Shown here piece after piece: positions 55,880 through 64,000 of a DNA stretch of 64,000 nucleotides. The stretch is taken from contig CBDATJ010000013.1 of NCBI GenBank assembly GCA_965199895.1, positions 22,215 through 86,214 of the forward strand. Direction: 5' to 3'. The translations under genes were made by a program, and so were the position numbers. This stretch comes from Bin55 sp965199895 (GTDB lineage: Bacteria; Pseudomonadota; Gammaproteobacteria; Pseudomonadales; Azotimanducaceae). The stretch's first letter is position 1, and each line of letters begins with the position of its first letter. Below the pieces are notes generated by a model, which saw nothing but the letters and a program-made list of their open reading frames with translations, was not told where the DNA came from and did not search any database.

Positions 55880-57757
55880 TTATTGACCGATCTTTAGGGT
55901 TCCAATCACTTTTCGAACGTCACCTTGACGAAGAGTAAATCGTTTTCTATCGAAGTACTCTAACACATCAATTCCGACCATTCGACCCATCCCACTTCGG
56001 TCTCGAAAATCTCTAACCGTAAACGAACCAGACTCACTGAGTTGAATTACAATTTCTGCTAGTTCTTTTAGTCTCTGTGGTGTGAAATAGCGGTTCTTCG
56101 ATACTTGTACAACCACCTTTACGTTAGCCATCCGCTTCAGTTCAGAAACCAAGCTTCTATAAGGGATTTTTAACTCCTTAGCGACATCGCCCACTGGTAG
56201 GGGTTGAGGCCCACTCAAGAACGGCAAGACATTATTGAATAGAGCTTGATTGTATGAGGAAGCAGCTCTCGTGTGCTTACTTAGTGCATATTGGCCTGAA
56301 CGGTGACGATACTTCCCAGTATCACACCCATGCAGCAGAGCTAGTTTGACCGTTTCCAGTTCAATACACAGATTAGTTGCAATCAGCAGTGGATTGACTC
56401 CAATACTTTGCGGATCTTGGTTGTGGTGTCCGGTGAGCAAAACCGAAATTTGAGACTGGACTGACTTAAGTTTGTGTTGTGCAAGGTAGTAATCTCGAAT
56501 CCGTTGTACACGATTACTGTCCATCAATTTTTCTAATCCCTCAGAGGAAAGATTCCAACTTATCAACAGCTCTTGACGTGAGACACAGCGTTGACTGCAT
56601 GCGAGCTCTATGGCTTTTTTGAATATTGTTTTCGGTCACCGCTGACTTTAGAGCATCCAACCATTTAATACGTTGGGTCAATCTCCTCCGGCCCTGTGGT
56701 GTAGACACATCTAGTACCATCCCACCACCCATCGTTCTGTCTAGACCTATGATCACGAAGAATAATTCGATCTCCTACCACAACATCAAGTGGGTCTTCA
56801 CATACTAAGTCAACTGATCCACTACTACCTGGAGTTAAAGGTCGAAGAGGAAGAATCTTTGCCAAGTTGTGGCTGGTTGCGTGATAAACGTGCACTGGCA
56901 TCCAATGTTGAATGGGGTTTGGAAAGTCAGCGAGTAATTGGAAATCAATAGTTAGGTTCCTAGTAGGTTTCGCTGTATCAGTGCTACGCAACCAAGTACC
57001 TCGTATTACGCTGTCTTTACCGTCTCCGGTGATTTGGAGTCCACAACGGTCACCAGCAGAAACCGAATCAGTGTTTAATGCGTTACCCACGATGCTCCGT
57101 ACGCGTACTTGTTCCGCCGACCCCGAAACCTGAAGCTGATCCGAGACAGATACAGTACCATCGAATACAGTACCTGTGACCACACGTCCGACTCCCTGCA
57201 TCGTAAACGACCGATCAATAGCTACTCGTGGGCCGCGATTACTCTGTTTAAGAGAGTGATTTTCAGCAACTGTTTTGATCCCGTTCACAGAGAGTGTCGA
57301 TACCATTCCTTGTAATCGCAGATACATGGATGATGGGTGCATCTCGTAGGAAGGTTGAGTGGACTAAAGTGCGAACTTGTTCTTCAGTTTGTTGGATGAG
57401 TTTTTGATCCGATCGGTCGACTTTGGTGAGTGCAATCGTACCTTGTTTTATTCCAAGCAGTTCAAGTATTGAAAGGTGTTCACGAGTTTGCGGCATTACG
57501 CCTTCATTAGCGTCAATCACGAGTAATGCGTGCTGAAACTTAGCTACACCCGCGATCATATTGTGGATGAAACGGTGGTGTCCAGGAACGTCAACGAACC
57601 CCACTCTGACTCCACCATAATCAAAGTAAGCGAATCCCAAGTCTATGGTTAGTCCTCGCTTTTGTTCTTCTACTAGCCGATCTGTATTCGTACCGGTTAG
57701 CGCTCGGACTATAGTCGTTTTACCATGATCAACATGACCTGCAAGAGTGACTATCAC
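55880..57757 (-). pseudogene. selB: selenocysteine-specific elongation factor SelB, three frameshifts
   Basis: Four overlapping frames read in order as one SelB protein of 625 aa, the normal length. Fragment 1: GTPase domain with TLAGHVDHGKTTIV and FVDVPGHHRF. Fragment 2: RGPRVAIDRSFTMQGVGRVVTGT and beta-barrel domains. Fragment 3: TMGGGMVLDVS and winged helices. Fragment 4: C-terminal winged helices with VGDVAKELKI and FRDRSGMGRMVGIDVLEYFDR. Each junction is fixed by removing one base from a short run (near 57280-57282, 56730 and 56545). It overlaps selA by 4 bases. Three breaks in 0.75 kb look like real decay, although sequencing error is possible. Confidence 0.88.
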
Positions 57758-59130
57758 CCTAGTTCTGACAATGTCGCAAGAAGATCATCCAAGTTGTTTG
57801 CACCTCTCATATCCAGAATGAGAAAACCAGCAGAGATTCTTCCGATGATTGGTGTCTTCAGGGCACGCAAACTTCGTTCAAGTTCAACGATCTTGGAATT
57901 TCGTGAGTGTCTGATTGATACCGCAATAGTGGGGATAAGGTTGTCTGGTTGAGTTCCGCTACCGATTTGTGATTCCGAAACCATTAGCTCAATTTGGTAG
58001 TCGGGTAGTTTTTGTTTCAATACATTAATAACTTGCTGAGCTCTATGGTTTAACTGCTTGTTTGAGACCGTCATTTCTCGAATCAACCTCACGTGTTGAC
58101 CGAGCTCATCCGGAGTTTCATAAGCCTTGAGTGTTTCGTTCAAAATAGCCAACAATACTTTGTCCATGCGAAGAGCACGCTTGAGCGGATTATTGTTCAA
58201 TTTCTTGCACAGATCTTTACGTCCTACTATGATTCCTGCTTGAGGACCACCCAATAGTTTGTCTCCTGAAAAGGTCACCAAATCTACCCCCTCTGCAATC
58301 GCTTGAGACGGCATGGGTTCCGCGGGTAACCCCAGCTTGTTATAGTCGATGAGTGCGCCGCTTCCCAAGTCTAGAACAAAGGGGATTCTTTTTTTGGCAG
58401 AAAGTGATCCCAGTTCTCGACTAGTGGGCGCGTGAGTGAAACCTGTGACAGAATAGTTGCTCGGATGTACTTTCATCAACAGTCCCGTATTCGGAGTGAT
58501 TGCATTGGAATAGTCTTCAATCCAAGTTCGATTAGTGGTTCCTACTTCAACTAAATGACATCCAGCTTGCATCATCAGTTCGGGAAGCCGAAAACTACCT
58601 CCGATTTCGATTAACTCTCCACGTGCTACGATGACTTCTTTGTTTTGTGCGAAGGTATTGAGTATGAGAGTGATGGCTGCAGCATTGTTGTTTGTAACGG
58701 AAGCTGCTTCTGCTCCTGTCAACTGAACCAATCTATCGTAGATTACTTGTTCACGATTACCTCGTTTACCTTTATTAAGGTCGTATTCAAGTGTCACAGG
58801 ACCACTGATTTGTTGCATGACTCGTTCAAGTAAATCAGAGTCTAGGCTTGCACGACCTAGGTTGGTATGAATGATGGTTCCTGTGAGATTGAATACGGGT
58901 ACATATCCATGACTGTAGTTATCAAGCAACCATCGAGAGATCTTTTTCGAGTAATCCCTGACCATCTCTGGATCAGTGCTGTTCAGTGAGTTGTCTGCTG
59001 ATTGCTGGAACGTGCGGACCGCTTTTGTGGTCGAGTGTTGTCCCCATTGTTTCACGATATCCACAAATTCAGGAGAACGGACTATGGAGTTCACTGAATG
59101 TGGTCGGTTGCTAGGGTGCGAATCGTGCAA
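57754..59130 (-). CDS. selA: L-seryl-tRNA(Sec) selenium transferase
   Basis: 458 aa, uninterrupted. It is a PLP enzyme with the Lys291 motif FSGDKLLGGPQAG, TNLGRASLDSDLL at the start of the catalytic domain, VTNNNAAAI and a C-terminal SelA domain (IGRISAGFLILDMRG). It converts seryl-tRNA(Sec) to selenocysteinyl-tRNA with selenophosphate. selB is the downstream partner. No selC, selD or selenoprotein gene is in the window, so the pathway cannot be confirmed from here. Confidence 0.93.
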   Translation of the reverse strand: MHDSHPSNRPHSVNSIVRSPEFVDIVKQWGQHSTTKAVRTFQQSADNSLNSTDPEMVRDYSKKISRWLLDNYSHGYVPVFNLTGTIIHTNLGRASLDSDLLERVMQQISGPVTLEYDLNKGKRGNREQVIYDRLVQLTGAEAASVTNNNAAAITLILNTFAQNKEVIVARGELIEIGGSFRLPELMMQAGCHLVEVGTTNRTWIEDYSNAITPNTGLLMKVHPSNYSVTGFTHAPTSRELGSLSAKKRIPFVLDLGSGALIDYNKLGLPAEPMPSQAIAEGVDLVTFSGDKLLGGPQAGIIVGRKDLCKKLNNNPLKRALRMDKVLLAILNETLKAYETPDELGQHVRLIREMTVSNKQLNHRAQQVINVLKQKLPDYQIELMVSESQIGSGTQPDNLIPTIAVSIRHSRNSKIVELERSLRALKTPIIGRISAGFLILDMRGANNLDDLLATLSELG

Positions 59131-59216
59131 GATCTAGACGTGGTCGGATTGAGTTGAGTAATAGAGCAGGGTGTTCAGACCCTCGTTGAACTCTGTGTAA
59201 TCTTTGAGAGTTCGAA

Positions 59217-62200
59217 TTATTCAGAGTCAGCTATAGACTCATCAACCTGATCTTCCGGTTCGATATAAGTCATAGCATGCTCAAAAACACGTTTACCAAT
59301 CTTCGAACCGATGAGCCTACCTGGAATGTCATCTATAGGAGGGTGAATCCCGCCCCATATACGTGACAAACTGCACTGGTCTGCAGCATCTTGATAGGTC
59401 GCCCATTGAAGAGTCAGTGAGACGCTAGGTCCTTTTTCAAATACCAAAAAGTTGTCCCTCTCAACCTCAAACGAACTCATACCACCCGGGAAGTATTTGC
59501 TACCAGTCAACAGAGTGAGAACCTCTGCAGCAGCGCGTGAGTAGGTGGAGTGTCCAGACACATAACCTGCAAACGGCGGGGTCACAAAGGTCGGTCGTTG
59601 GTAGGGCCACCAGTTTTCTGCAAGTATCCATCCAACACCAGCAACATCTGTGACGGGATCTTCAATGTAGTCGGGTCCGCGCCATGCCAAGATCTTGATC
59701 TTGCCAACATCTGCATCGTCTTCACCAGCAAGTTCATCTCCGGATTCAACTAGTTCGATATAGCCCGGTTTTAGCGGTATTCCATCTTCATGGTAGGAAG
59801 GAGCATCGGGATCTGAACTTTGACCTAAATCAGCCATGGCTCGTATGGATGAAATCGGGCGGATGTAGTCATACCAGCCTTTGATTCCCCATGCAGTGAT
59901 CGCTGAATCGTGCATGGCACCACCGAGCACGAAATATCCGATTACGTCCCACTCTAATTCCGGTCGACTCAGACCTTCTCCGTTGAGTTTTCGTGTCGAA
60001 TCGGGGTGTTCGTTGACAGAATTCAAAATCACAAACCAATGTCCCGGAGGAGTCTCGGAGTCAGGTCCATCAGCCCAAAACTCAGCGAGGACCCTAGCGT
60101 AGTCTCCAAGCGGAACCATTTGAGGTTCATAGGGTTCTTCAGTGATGGGATTGAGCGTGTAGCCTGGTCCAGGATCTAATCCACTATCTAGGAAAAAATC
60201 TCGATGACCGTAGAAGGTGGTTGGGTATTGGGAGTCTGAAAGATTTCCTATTCCCGCTGGTGAAATGTCGATCAAATCTGCACCGCGCCCCATGGTGGGG
60301 TCCAAATGAGACGACCAAACACTCACTAGAGAGTGCGACCACTGGTATTCTTCTTTGAGTGCGCCATCAATCGTAGGGGGTTCTCCAGGATCGTGGTAGA
60401 CAGAGTATTGATACTCTTGGTCTCCCCGTGAATGGTATGTTCTATCAGATTCTTGTAGCGAAAACGGAGTCACTGCACCCCATTCAGGACTAAGAAACTC
60501 TGGTTGTTCTTGAATGGGATTTCCAGCTTGATCGATGAAATTCGATAGTGCAAGAGGCTGCCAACGGTTGAGATCCACAATGTTTGGATTTCCGGGTAAT
60601 TCTGGTTCCAATGGAGGGTTCACTGGGAGATATTCCTTGTTTTTGTAGTCATCGGCCTCATTAGCACCATCACTACTTCCCATAGTGAGATAACAAGTGG
60701 CGGTATAGTTCCCGAGTGATGCTGCAGAACCTGTCTCAAGGTCCGAAGAAAAGTTCTCCGGATCTAATTCCAAGAATCCCATCAGTGAATTTGCATCTCG
60801 GTTTATTCGAGCACTGCTTGGGGAACCAGAGAATCGATGTTGAATCATCCGAAGCGCTGCATAGCTCAAAGCTGTTTCAATGTCTGATTCATCGAAAGCA
60901 TTCGCTGTTTCCGTATCAAACTCACACCCTGAATTTTCGGTGTTCCCGAGCAACCAGGTCTCGGGTTTTATCTTGATGTTGGTCACTAATGCAGCCCAGA
61001 TGTCGTACATTGCTGCCGAAATATGAAATAGGTTGCGAGCATGAACAGTCGGTCGAGCGTAGTCATTGCGAATAGCTGCAAGTGTGACTTCGTTCCAACG
61101 TCGAGCAACGGATACATTTGCATCCGGTCCGACACCAGGCAAGAAATGTGCAGTGATCGTCGTTAACTCCGCTGGTATCGTAAAGGTGGTATTGCTTTGT
61201 CGAGAGTCACCAAATGTCCCAGCCCCCGATGTACTCCAGTGACTGAAGTAATAACCCTCCGGTGGCTCGTCAGCTTCGATGTCGACCACGTCCCCGACAC
61301 TGTAGGTTCCATCTCCATCCCCAAACTGAACATTGAGCAGCAGACTATTGATGTCTATGGGTTGCTTAAGAGTGTAGATTTGATTGACTAGTGAAAAAGT
61401 GTGATGGGTCACGGTCTGATCGGGCCAAGTCACTTCCACAGACACTGCGGTCGCATCGCCTAGACCAAAGTGGACCTCTAACGGATCATGTGACACGAAA
61501 TTATTGCTTCCACCAAGTTGACGAATATGGGTTCCATGAGTGGTAGTAGCTCTGACTACAGCCCCAACACCGAAGCTATTAGCATTCGATCCTTTTAATT
61601 TGAAAGTGATGTAATTTCCTAGATTGCTACTATCGTTGCGATAGAGAATCAGGTGTGGTGCGGTGGCGTTAACTAACAGGATGTCGATGTCACCATCTCG
61701 ATCAAAGTCGAAACAACCGACACCTCTACCTTGTTCGGTGTCGTCTAGACCAATGGAGACAGCTACCTCATTGAACGTTCCATCACCTCTGTTTCTGAAG
61801 AAACGAGACGGTTTATTTTGATAGTCTCCCAGTGTGGGAAATCCATTCGAGTGAAATATATCTAAATCACCATCGTGGTCGAAGTCCTGGGTGCAAGCTC
61901 CCCATCCCCAGTTTCCGTTAGCAACTTGAGCTTGTTCGGTGATGTCTTTGAATCGTCCCGCACCGAGGTATTCATACAGTCGATTTCCGAACGATCCACC
62001 TCCACTATCGCGGTTATAAATCGAGGTAACAAACCAATCGAAATCTCCGTCGTTATCGAAATCACCGACAGCGGCTCCCATGCCTGCTTGGTCTTTAATG
62101 ACTTCGCGATCTGTGACTTTAAGGAATGTTTCGTTCCCCATGTTCATGTAGACCTGGCTCTCATTGAGATCGGCTGCCATCAACAGATCGATGTTGCCAT

Positions 62201-62948
62201 CTCCATTGAGGTCGACTAAGTTAGGAGTAAACGTATGGTCACCCTGACCTTCGACAAGGGTTGAAGAGAATCCTGCAGGTGTACTAACGTTAGAAAAAAG
62301 TCCGCCGCCTTCGTTTTTCCACAGAGTTTCAGTGTCTGAATCTCGAGTTGCTTTTCGTGCACCCCAATGAGCTAGAAACAGATCGAGCAAACCATCATTG
62401 TTGTAATCTGCAAACGTCGCTGAAATCGTGTTATTCACGGTCATTGAGATTCCAGACTGTGCAGTGATGTCGACAAACTCTTCGCTGGTATCATCATCAT
62501 GTAATTGATTTTCAAACATATAGACTCCACCTCGTTCAACTGATCCGACAAAGAGGTCTAGATCTCCATCTCCATCGATGTCACCAAACGCGGGAGCTCC
62601 ACCCCAATTTAACAGTTCGACTCCCCATTCACGGGCGACATTGGTGAAACGACCATTGCCATCATTCAGATAGAGTGCGCTAGGGTCGTCGATTCCTCCC
62701 ACCACGTACAGGTCAATATCGCCGTCGTTGTCGAAATCCGCAGCAGCCGCGCCGTAACTTGTCTGTTGAGCTATCGTTAATGCGGGTAGTGAAGTCAGGA
62801 CAGTTCTATCAAGACCTGTTCCCTCAACTTCAGTGAACCTTAACTCGGGACTACTTTGGGCCAAAGCCTCATGAGAAAGACCCAAAAATAAAGCTGTACA
62901 CAAAAATGTACTTACTGTCCTTGCAAGGCGTACCCAATATTGATTCAT
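59217..62948 (-). CDS. FG-GAP/ASPIC-repeat protein fused to a vanadium-haloperoxidase-like domain
   Basis: About 1243 aa from the Met at 62948 (an earlier Met at 62963 adds five residues). It has a signal peptide (WVRLARTVSTFLCTALFLGL...ALAQ), then several FG-GAP/VCBS repeats with Ca-binding DxDxDGDxD motifs (e.g. DFDNDGDIDLYV, DIDGDGDLDLFV), an ASPIC/UnbV-like domain (~450-535), a small beta-domain with GYYFSHWSTSG, and a C-terminal PAP2/vanadium-haloperoxidase-like domain. That domain has PFAGYVSGHSTYS (His1138) and SRIWGGIHPPIDD (His1207). The usual Lys before the first RP motif is not seen (AENWWPYQRP). Exported; exact chemistry unknown. Confidence 0.88.
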   Translation of the reverse strand: MNQYWVRLARTVSTFLCTALFLGLSHEALAQSSPELRFTEVEGTGLDRTVLTSLPALTIAQQTSYGAAAADFDNDGDIDLYVVGGIDDPSALYLNDGNGRFTNVAREWGVELLNWGGAPAFGDIDGDGDLDLFVGSVERGGVYMFENQLHDDDTSEEFVDITAQSGISMTVNNTISATFADYNNDGLLDLFLAHWGARKATRDSDTETLWKNEGGGLFSNVSTPAGFSSTLVEGQGDHTFTPNLVDLNGDGNIDLLMAADLNESQVYMNMGNETFLKVTDREVIKDQAGMGAAVGDFDNDGDFDWFVTSIYNRDSGGGSFGNRLYEYLGAGRFKDITEQAQVANGNWGWGACTQDFDHDGDLDIFHSNGFPTLGDYQNKPSRFFRNRGDGTFNEVAVSIGLDDTEQGRGVGCFDFDRDGDIDILLVNATAPHLILYRNDSSNLGNYITFKLKGSNANSFGVGAVVRATTTHGTHIRQLGGSNNFVSHDPLEVHFGLGDATAVSVEVTWPDQTVTHHTFSLVNQIYTLKQPIDINSLLLNVQFGDGDGTYSVGDVVDIEADEPPEGYYFSHWSTSGAGTFGDSRQSNTTFTIPAELTTITAHFLPGVGPDANVSVARRWNEVTLAAIRNDYARPTVHARNLFHISAAMYDIWAALVTNIKIKPETWLLGNTENSGCEFDTETANAFDESDIETALSYAALRMIQHRFSGSPSSARINRDANSLMGFLELDPENFSSDLETGSAASLGNYTATCYLTMGSSDGANEADDYKNKEYLPVNPPLEPELPGNPNIVDLNRWQPLALSNFIDQAGNPIQEQPEFLSPEWGAVTPFSLQESDRTYHSRGDQEYQYSVYHDPGEPPTIDGALKEEYQWSHSLVSVWSSHLDPTMGRGADLIDISPAGIGNLSDSQYPTTFYGHRDFFLDSGLDPGPGYTLNPITEEPYEPQMVPLGDYARVLAEFWADGPDSETPPGHWFVILNSVNEHPDSTRKLNGEGLSRPELEWDVIGYFVLGGAMHDSAITAWGIKGWYDYIRPISSIRAMADLGQSSDPDAPSYHEDGIPLKPGYIELVESGDELAGEDDADVGKIKILAWRGPDYIEDPVTDVAGVGWILAENWWPYQRPTFVTPPFAGYVSGHSTYSRAAAEVLTLLTGSKYFPGGMSSFEVERDNFLVFEKGPSVSLTLQWATYQDAADQCSLSRIWGGIHPPIDDIPGRLIGSKIGKRVFEHAMTYIEPEDQVDESIADSE

Positions 62949-63065
62949 AATCACAGTTGACAACTATATTGAGCGAAAAATTTGCCACGATTGCGTATTG
63001 ATACTCGTGAAAGTGATGTAAGCATGAACAACCAAATCTGGCAAAACTATTGATGTTTAGGGGAA

Positions 63066-64000
63066 CTATTGACTGGTGCTGGCCGTTGAATCCTCTGCTT
63101 CTTCCTGCTCTTCTGGTTCAATGTAGCTCATTGCGTGTTCGAAAGCACGTTTACCCACTTTGGAACCGATCAGTCGTCCCGGTATGTCGTCGATTGGAGG
63201 GTGGATTCCACCCCAAATTCGTGAGAGGCTACACTGATCTGCGGCATCTTGATACGTCGCCCACTCTAGAGTGAGTGAGATGGTCGGTCCTTTCTCAAAT
63301 ACCAAGAAGTTATCTTTTTCGGCTTCGAAAGAACTCATTCCGCCGGGGAAGAATTCACTACCGGTTAGGTTTGTTAACACAATCGCAGCAGCACGAGAGT
63401 AGGTTGAATGACCCGATACATACCCAGCAAAGGGTGGGGTAACGAAAGTAGGTCGCTGATACGGCCACCAGTTTTCGGCAAGAATCCAACCTACACCGGC
63501 AACATCAAGTTCGGGATCGTCGATATAGTCTGGACCACGCCACGCAAACACTTTGATCTTGCCAACGTTTCCATTGTCTTCACCCGCTAGCGCATCACCT
63601 GCTTCAACCAACTCGATGTAGCCGGGTTTCAGTGGAAGTCCATCTTTGTGGTAGGAGCTGCCATCAGGATCTGAACTCTGTCCCAAGTCAGCCATAGCTC
63701 GAATCGAAGAAATTGGTCGAATGTAATCGTACCAACCTTTAATGCTCCAAGCAGTGATCGCAGCATCGTGCATGGCTCCCCCAAGAGTGAAATAACCAAT
63801 GACATCCCATTCCAAAGCGGGTCGATCAATTCCTTCGCCCTTGAGTTTCCTTGTAGAATCTGGATGATCGTTTACGGTGTTGAGGATCACATACCAATGC
63901 CCCGGGGGAGTTTCGGAATCAGGTCCATCTGCCCAAAACTCAGCGAGTACCCGTGTATAGTCACCCAATGGTACCATTTGGGGTTCATAGGGTTGATTGG
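63066..64000 (-). CDS. vanadium-haloperoxidase-like protein, 5' part outside the window
   Basis: The minus-strand frame is open at the window end (it reads NQPYEPQ before the first Met at 63977), so this is a C-terminal piece of at least 310 residues. It is very similar to the C-terminal domain of the neighbour at 59217-62948 (same PFAGYVSGHSTYS and SRIWGGIHPPIDD motifs, ending SYIEPEEQEEAEDS). The two genes are tandem copies 117 bp apart. Whether this copy also carries FG-GAP repeats lies outside the window. Confidence 0.85.
   Translation of the reverse strand, partial: NQPYEPQMVPLGDYTRVLAEFWADGPDSETPPGHWYVILNTVNDHPDSTRKLKGEGIDRPALEWDVIGYFTLGGAMHDAAITAWSIKGWYDYIRPISSIRAMADLGQSSDPDGSSYHKDGLPLKPGYIELVEAGDALAGEDNGNVGKIKVFAWRGPDYIDDPELDVAGVGWILAENWWPYQRPTFVTPPFAGYVSGHSTYSRAAAIVLTNLTGSEFFPGGMSSFEAEKDNFLVFEKGPTISLTLEWATYQDAADQCSLSRIWGGIHPPIDDIPGRLIGSKVGKRAFEHAMSYIEPEEQEEAEDSTASTSQ

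Noticed and set aside
1..64000. CRISPR array or other regularly spaced repeats
   Set aside because: No short direct repeats at even spacing were noticed by eye in the gaps; no cas-like gene is present.

Overview
The window looks like chromosomal DNA of a gammaproteobacterium. The order xseA < > guaB-guaA ... tadA-purL, together with prpBCD, thrH, a TonB/ExbBD operon, purT and a YdcH/DUF465 protein, is typical of that class. Base composition is moderate to AT-leaning. About 8 kb is non-coding or decayed, and at least five broken genes are present, so the chromosome looks eroded or is in places poorly assembled. The sequence alone cannot fully separate these two explanations.

1-12 kb is a ribosomal natural-product (RiPP) locus of the NHLM type. 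It holds a divergent cytochrome P450 (cut by the window start), a companion protein of unknown function, an HlyD-like fusion protein, a peptidase-containing ABC transporter (C39) and a second NHLM-type ABC transporter. On the other strand lie a second companion protein and an NHLP-type precursor. The precursor's double-glycine site leaves only Phe-Tyr-Tyr behind it. Between the two halves is a decayed copy of the same companion + precursor cassette, with an IS3-type transposase relic in the middle. The aromatic tripeptide, the P450 and the dedicated exporter together are the best candidate here for an undescribed system.

12-18.5 kb: a frameshifted YccF-like membrane gene, then a minus-strand operon TonB-dependent receptor > exbB > exbD > exbD > tonB. 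One ExbD copy has Asn in place of the essential membrane Asp. 18.7-24.5 kb: a two-gene AddAB/RecB-like helicase-nuclease pair. 24.6-31 kb: DnaJ-domain and VWA proteins, a DUF465 protein, then thrH-prpB-prpC-prpD (methylcitrate cycle).

31-37 kb is a gene-poor accessory island with two related PD-(D/E)XK nuclease-like proteins. They share an unrecognised ~134-residue C-terminal domain, present once in one protein and twice in the other. 37-50 kb is housekeeping: a broken M23 peptidase, a broken xseA, guaB, guaA, an EF-G-like GTPase, tadA, purL and a DUF418 membrane protein. 50.7-55.4 kb carries a gamma-carbonic anhydrase-like protein, purT and a large TonB-dependent receptor. 55.5-64 kb carries selA with a triply frameshifted selB, and two tandem vanadium-haloperoxidase-like proteins, the first fused to FG-GAP/ASPIC repeats. 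I saw no tRNA, rRNA or CRISPR array.
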